From Limonium bicolor (Eukaryota > Streptophyta > Magnoliopsida > Caryophyllales > Plumbaginaceae): DNA of 64,000 nucleotides. The stretch spans positions 170,062,085 through 170,126,084 of the forward strand of contig CM041780.1 of NCBI GenBank assembly GCA_023374045.1, given 5' to 3'. The notes beneath the pieces were generated by a model. That model searched no databases and was not told the origin of the DNA. It worked only from the letters and a program-made list of their open reading frames with translations. This document shows, piece after piece, positions 58,487 to 64,000 of the stretch. Numbering within the stretch: position 1 is the stretch's first letter; each line of letters starts with the position of its first letter. The position numbers were made by a program, and so were the translations under genes.

Positions 58487-58876
58487 TGACTGGAACAGAG
58501 AAGTACCGAGTATAGGAAAACCTGGAATTGGGAATTCTGACAGTGAGTCAAGGTTGGGGTAGTACGTGAGGCGCGTTAGTTAGGGTTCTTCCCCAGTAAT
58601 ACTAGATGCCTAACAGATACCTACACCCAACTTCCACGTCCCCATTTTTCCTTTTACATCAGAGAAAGAACGTCAGAGAGGTAGGAAGTCCCTCATACTC
58701 GGGAAAGCCCGATCTGTCAATTACTTAATGTCATACAATCAACCTGTGGAGAAAAGACTATGCTATACAATAGACGTGGCCAAAAGGATAATACCCGTAG
58801 AGGGACCAATTTTAGCGGCAACTCGGGTCGACATGCTTAGCAGTCGATAGGACCCTACCCCACAGGCAAAGAGGAC

Positions 58877-60155
58877 TGAAATACCCCAAAATTTATGAAA
58901 TAAATAAAGCTTAAATAAGCAATTAAATAAGCCAAGGTTGGGATGAGATAAATTCTGCAATTCGAACACTAGAGAGGGTAATTTAAGAAAACCTCTCGTA
59001 AGACAAGGAAATAAGAGAATATAGCTCGAGACGAAATTACACCATAAAATTGGTACGACCTATAATACTTAACGAAGCATGACACAAATTTTACACAATA
59101 AGGTATACTATGGCTGAATTCAAGAAATTCCCTGTACTTCTCACGTTTCTCTTCATTCTCTGCATTACCTGAGAAACACAATAAAACGTCCCCACTTCTT
59201 CTTTTATACATTATCCTTCTAAATCTCTCAATCTCAGATAGTTGAAACTGGGGACCACGATTGATCATTCTCCTCTGCCTCTATAACCGGCGAACGAGAA
59301 ACATACATACTAATGTCTCCTTCATTCTCTGCTCGTTTGTGTTGTTTTTATTCCTTTGGAACCCCGCAATCGTCCCATGTTGGGTAAATACATCTTATCT
59401 TTTCTCTACTCTCATGTTTCCCTTCATTCCCCAACATAATGAACTTTCTTAGACAATAATTGCAGTGCCCTGAGAAAAACACATTGGTATAGGGATCAAA
59501 ACAAGAACTCTCGAACCTTGTAAATAGCCATTACCATGGGGCACTAGTTACCCACCCAAACAAAATCAAACAGATAGGAAAATGGCAATGGATAATGCTA
59601 CATATTAAGGGACCCTAAACAAGATTGGTCAAATCATATATATATATATACCAATGTACATACATACATACCGGAAAAAGACAAGTCACCAATAAAACCC
59701 AAGGAGCAATGGGGTTCAATTAAAGAAGGTCGTGATTAGTAAACCAATCGCACCCGACTTAAACTAATGATATAATTTAACAACCGAAAACAAATATTGG
59801 TGGACCAAGAAGACAAAGAGCTAGACTACTTCAGGTAAAGGAAACACACAAGGAATAATAATGAGGAAGTAACATAAGGGTTATAAGACCCAGGAAAGAC
59901 TAAGATGGACAACGGAATAACGGAATTAAGATTTCTAACCTTAAGGCTGATCGAATCGGTCCAACAAGGAAAAATCAGTCAAATATCTATGAAGAGGAAA
60001 ATATCAGGAAAGAACCAAATATTTATGAATAATTGAGTATTGAAATTTGGGAATTTAAAACAAAATTAACGGACTTAATGGAGGAATTAACTAATGGACT
60101 AAGATAGGCGGGAAATCATGTTGTAAATTCAGATATTAACATGCAAGTGTTGAGG
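58877..60155 (+). mobile_element. Fragment G: LTR-like start inside element F
   Basis: TGAAATACCCCAAAATTTATG at 58877 looks like another LTR start of this superfamily, followed by U3-like AT-rich DNA, a TATA-like TTTTATACATT near 59212, and a donor-like TTCAG|GTAAAG near 59834. The matching GTTACA end and a duplicate of the flank AGGAC were not found, so it is either truncated or its end is obscured by H. Confidence 0.4.
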
Positions 60156-60160
60156 ATAAT

Positions 60161-60329
60161 TGATAAGTGCGGAATTTATCTATGTTTATATGCTTAATTT
60201 GATTAATATTTTATTAGTTTATATGATAAATTCCTTACTTATATGCTTAATTATGTTAAATGTTTAGATTATTCCTCACATGTGGTTTTATGCTAAAACA
60301 GATTAAAATGCTCGGATATAGATAAAAAA

Positions 60330-60364
<35 letters not shown>

Positions 60365-61653
60365 ACGGTGCCATTCACATGTGACGTGGGTTTTCAATTT
60401 GCTGCACGTAAAGTTGATGTTGGAATAAAAGTGAAGAGCATATCTATTCGCATATACTAGCCACACGAATGTAATTCATGCACTCACGGGCTTGGGTTGC
60501 ATGAACACATGCACATCAATTGGAGGGTGGTCTTGGGCCGACAATGATTTAGAGTACAGAGGCGCAGACTTGGTCTGCCTTGGGCCAACAGCAAATAACG
60601 TACAGAGCCATGCACTTGTTATTGGGCCGCAAGTTTTGACTTGGACGGGGACATGTTGGACGGCCGCAAAATCAACAGGGGCGCAGTCATTACAAAACGA
60701 AACAATACAGTACGAGATAGACATTAGACATTCGGGGGGAGAACAGACCAAACCTAGCCGCCGTACGAGTTCGTGGGGGAGACAGGCGAGAGCAGAAGTT
60801 AGCTAGAAGCGCAGACGAGTTCGAGAGAAGCCACCGCACAGAGTTCAAATCAGTCGAAGGAAAAAAGGGAGATTACCGGACAGATCGGAGCAGAAGCTAG
60901 AGATCGAATTCGTCATCGTCCCATAATCAGATGATGTTTTCTTATCTCTTTTACATTGTTGTTATTCTTTGTCTCCGATGTCTGAGTAGTCGTTAGAATT
61001 CTGGTTTGATATTAGTTTATTATTTTGCTTCCTGAGTTGTCGAATAAATTCTATACAGATTGTAGTTTTATTCCTTGTTTATTATTGAATTCTCTTGTGA
61101 TTAATTATTGTTAGAGTTATTTGGTATGAATTGCTTACAAGTGAGAACTGCGGCGTTCATTAGACCATAGGAATATTACCAGTGAAACTACAGATGGCAA
61201 ATCCTGGGGATTAGCTGACTAGAAACCAGATGAATCATTAACGCTACTAGTTAATTTGTAAATTCGTAACGAGAGTTAGGATTTAGGAATTGCTAGTGAG
61301 AATCTATCTTGCGGGGGAGCCGGTTTTAGATTAATTTAGATCTGAGGTTGCAATCTAGAATTTAGAAACACTCAGGAATGGAATTGATAAACTAGGGAAA
61401 AATAGTAAACCAGGATTCACCTTTAGATTTATTAGAAAATCACTTTAAATTGTTTTTGTGTTAATTAATTGTTTATTTTCTGTAATCAAACCCCCAATCT
61501 ATTATTGTTATTTTTCCTTCAGTTTATTAGTTAGATAGATTAAAGATTAAACTAGACACAACCTCCTTTGGTTCGATAACCTAGGGAATACTACCTAGGA
61601 AAACTTGCTACGACAGACCAGTACACTTGTTGCAATACGTTTTTCCCCGTACA
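60161..61653 (+). mobile_element. Solo LTR H (1.49 kb), unrelated family
   Basis: Starts TGATAAGTGCGG and ends CCCCGTACA, flanked by perfect ATAAT duplications (60156-60160, 61654-61658). It contains an (AT)n run at about 60335-60361 and no coding region; the 104-codon frame at 60492 has no recognisable domain. The terminal sequences recall LTRs of the Tat/Athila group of Ty3/gypsy elements (weak inference). Confidence 0.82.
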
Positions 61654-63297
61654 ATAATAGTAATAACATGGGGAGTTGGGAAGTGTACAACTGTATACCC
61701 AATTGACTAATACAAAAATTTATGAAACCACATGTATATAGGAGATAAACATGAACCTACCTACATATGGTACGAGGATTTGAAAGTGAAGAGCTGATAA
61801 TACCAGGAGGATATAAGTGCATGTACTAGTATATCATTAAACTTATTGGAATACTCATTTGGGAACCTATATATACAAATCACAAGAGGGTTATAACACA
61901 CGATGTGTGTATATATATATACAGTTAAGGGATCTGAACAATTAATCTTGAGGCTTAGATTTAATACTAATCCATCAATCGATTGCTAGATGACTAGGAA
62001 CAAGTGGGATAAGAACTTAAAGTTGGTTAAATTGATTGGTCGTTTAAACCGGACATGCAAGGTTGAACTTGACCCTGGCCAGGTCAAGGGACACTACGCA
62101 CAAATTGGGGGTGAAAAGGTAGCCCAACATTTACGCTGATCACGTCAGTGTCGGGTGATTCTCGAAACCCCCTACAAGTGGACACAAAAACTACAAATAG
62201 ATGAGGGTTTATAAGTTGGATAAGTAAAAATGCGAAAACAGCGGTTGATACTAGATGATGAAAACACATAAAATACATGGATACATGGCTCGAAAATTCG
62301 GGGATAAACACAAGGTGGTGCAGATATGTGACGACTGGAAATAATGTGATGTTACCAACAACATAGTTGTTAATACATAAAGTATACACTATCGCAACCA
62401 AATGCAATATGTAATTGATAGTAGTCAATTACCTTAGTTCCTGGCGGACATAAGAACAATAATGGTGATGAGAAGGAAACTAAACATCCTATGTAAAATA
62501 GTATTCAATCGTAAAAGCTTGTAACGTGTATGATTCGATAACCTTGTGACTGAAACTAATTGAGGTCAACCCGGCAATGTCAAGGCCATAGGTTGACTGA
62601 AAACCAAGGATTACTTGAAGATGAAGGAAAGCCTAATTTCACTGTACACGTTAAGGTACCAAATAGGTGACAATGCTAGGAGAGCAAACTAGCTAACGAC
62701 ATATAATGATGAATGGTAACATAAACTAAACAGGATGTTGTGACCACGACACGGTCGTAACATTGAAGAATACTAATCACTAAATCGTTACTACAGAGCA
62801 CACACAAATATAAGCCTAAAGGTCAGTCCGAAGGAACAATTGAGACGCTTAAAAGCGCACTAAAACCATGAACATCCGACCTCCAGAGGAAAGCGCACCG
62901 AGACCATATACAGATTAAAATGCCAAGTGCCAACCAAGAGCCCTTTACGCCTAAATGATAAGTGTTCGAAGGAGCTAGATAACACAACGTAAATAATAGA
63001 AAAGGAAAAACGAAACCCTAGGTAATCAGAGTCGCACAGCAGAAGCTGGTGGACCGTTCACACATCCCTGGTAGATTAACAAGTGACTTATCTGCCAATA
63101 CCTTAGACTCAGAGAGGCTGAATCTGAATCCGTTTGTAGATCAGTAAGGATACAATAAGTGTCCTTAATACAGAAACTAAACCATTAACATGGTCAAGGC
63201 CTTTGATGAAATTATAATGTGAACTACATTGAATAGAACTAGAATACCCCATGGGAATTAAACATCTTGAACCAAGGCTCAAGGATGATATAAAAGG

Positions 63298-63333
63298 GAT
63301 TACGTGGGCGTAATCTATTTTTAAGGGGGGTAG
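63298..63333 (+). promoter_or_regulatory. Element F inner polypurine tract with stem-loop
   Basis: The stem GATTACG/CGTAATC with loop TGGG is identical to that of element A, followed by TTTTTAAGGGGGGTAG. The following 150 bases are TG-rich, as in A and B. Confidence 0.82.
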
Positions 63334-63675
63334 GCGCGTTGCGTTTGCTGTGTCGTTGCGCGTTGTTGCGTTGTTTTGGATAGTATGCGTGTTTGAACTG
63401 TGTTTGGATTGCATATTTGATGCTGTGTGAGGTACCTTGGTTATGTATGAATAACTGTTCATCTGATTGCTTATGAGTACAGTATATGAACATTACAAGT
63501 ACACTGAGATATTGTTGAGAACTTGGTGAAGCCACAGATGTGGCGTGGTGCTTATAAGCACAAATGGTGAAATAGAATTATGGAAATTGCGGGACATGAT
63601 CCCTTGGCTAGTGATAACGAATTCGGGACTTGATCCCCGTGAGTGACCAGAATACGAACATAAATTAACGAGACA

Positions 63676-63708
63676 AGACTTCGGTCGAAGTCTCTTTAAG
63701 GGGGGTAG
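63676..63708 (+). promoter_or_regulatory. Element F terminal polypurine tract with stem-loop
   Basis: AGACTTCG/CGAAGTCT with loop GT (63676-63693), then TTTAAGGGGGGTAG two bases before the 3' LTR. Confidence 0.86.
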
Positions 63709-63710
63709 GT

Positions 63711-64000
63711 TGAAACACCCCTAACAACTACAACATATAAAATCATGAATACATATGAGGAGTGTAAATAAACTTGACACGTTAATATAATCATGCTATA
63801 AATTATTCCAAGTAGGACATTTGTACACCAAACAAGTGTAGCACTTTGCAACTAAATAGATTGGTTGCTCAGTAACATGTTATAATTGTACTAAAAAACA
63901 TAAGTTACTAGAGTTATAATACACGAGTGGTATTGCCGGTTGCAAACATGTACAAATAACCTTATAAAATGAGTACTTGTACTCACCAATTTATATCCTT
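63711..64000 (+). repeat. Element F 3' LTR, first 290 bases
   Basis: Matches 52643 onward with a few indels and substitutions, and runs off the window edge. It proves that F's repeat at 52643 is an LTR and not unique DNA. Confidence 0.92.

Larger units (their letters stand above)
58487..63297 (+). other. Element F interior, non-coding
   Basis: No gag or pol. Besides the LTR fragment G and solo LTR H listed separately, 61659-63297 is non-coding and includes a block (62065-62190) homologous to A 14341-14470. That block contains a stem, CTTGACC...GGTCAAG, corresponding to CTTGAT...ATCAAG in A. Block order relative to the inner polypurine module differs between A and F. Confidence 0.7.
52643..64000 (+). 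mobile_element. Element F: non-coding retrotransposon with 5.8 kb LTR (partial)
   Basis: 5' LTR 52643-58454, primer site at 58460, a 5.2 kb interior without gag or pol, two polypurine modules and the start of the 3' LTR at 63711. The interior shares blocks with element A, so both belong to one non-coding (LARD-like) family. It is inserted in the last visible exon of the CACTA second gene; left flank GAGTG (52638-52642) is the presumed target duplication. The right end is beyond the window. Confidence 0.9.

Noticed and set aside
60492..60806. 104-codon open frame
   Set aside because: Lies within solo LTR H, has no recognisable domain, and an opposite-strand frame of similar length covers it.
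58877..62060. Complete solo LTR G enclosing H
   Set aside because: The start is convincing but no GTTACA end followed by a copy of the AGGAC flank was found; kept only as a fragment.

Overview
The window is plant nuclear DNA made almost entirely of transposable elements nested inside one another. I see no intact host gene, tRNA or rRNA. The evidence is Ty3/gypsy chromovirus coding regions with a C-terminal chromodomain, primer sites matching initiator tRNA-Met, an En/Spm (CACTA) transposon, and very large LTRs (3.6 to 5.8 kb). This suggests a flowering plant with a large, retrotransposon-rich genome. I cannot name the species.

Layout. Element C (minus strand) is the oldest host: its 3' LTR fills 1-3390 and its broken pol lies at 40214-42232, ending in a 500-base assembly gap. 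Element B (3712-40116, plus strand, TSD ATAAC) is inserted in C's 3' untranslated tail. Three later insertions interrupt B. Element A (5572-19816) is a complete non-coding element with 4.7 kb LTRs and sits in B's 5' LTR. Solo LTR D (27315-35710, TSD TGAAG) sits in B's integrase, and solo LTR E (30799-35459, TSD GTAGG) sits inside D. To the right of the gap are a short tandem repeat and an AT-rich minisatellite (42733-43855). A CACTA transposon follows (from 44857) with a broken transposase and a second gene. Element F (52643 to beyond the window) cuts that second gene. F has a 5.8 kb LTR and a non-coding interior that holds an LTR fragment (G) and an unrelated solo LTR (H, TSD ATAAT).

Most notable content. 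B carries a nearly full-length AlkB-type 2-oxoglutarate/Fe(II) dioxygenase domain (23423-24180) between gag and protease. It lies inside a candidate phase-1 intron. Joining 23287 to 24322 fuses gag to protease in frame and removes AlkB. Joining 23287 to 23423 or 23441 fuses gag to AlkB in frame, and that reading frame has its own stop and a poly(A)-like signal. Two smaller in-frame introns interrupt gag upstream. The copy is dead (point stops and frameshifts), but the architecture looks like a splice switch between Gag-AlkB and Gag-Pol.

Shared machinery. A, B, D, E and F have related LTRs: the same 11-bp imperfect terminal inverted repeats, AG|GTAA donor-like sites near the start of the leader, arrays of long hairpins, and a paired stem-loop followed by a U-rich stretch and CAG near the end. 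A, B and F also share a primer site inside a hairpin. A, B, C and F share two polypurine tracts, each just downstream of a stem-loop. The non-coding elements A and F could therefore be mobilised by proteins from a B-like relative.
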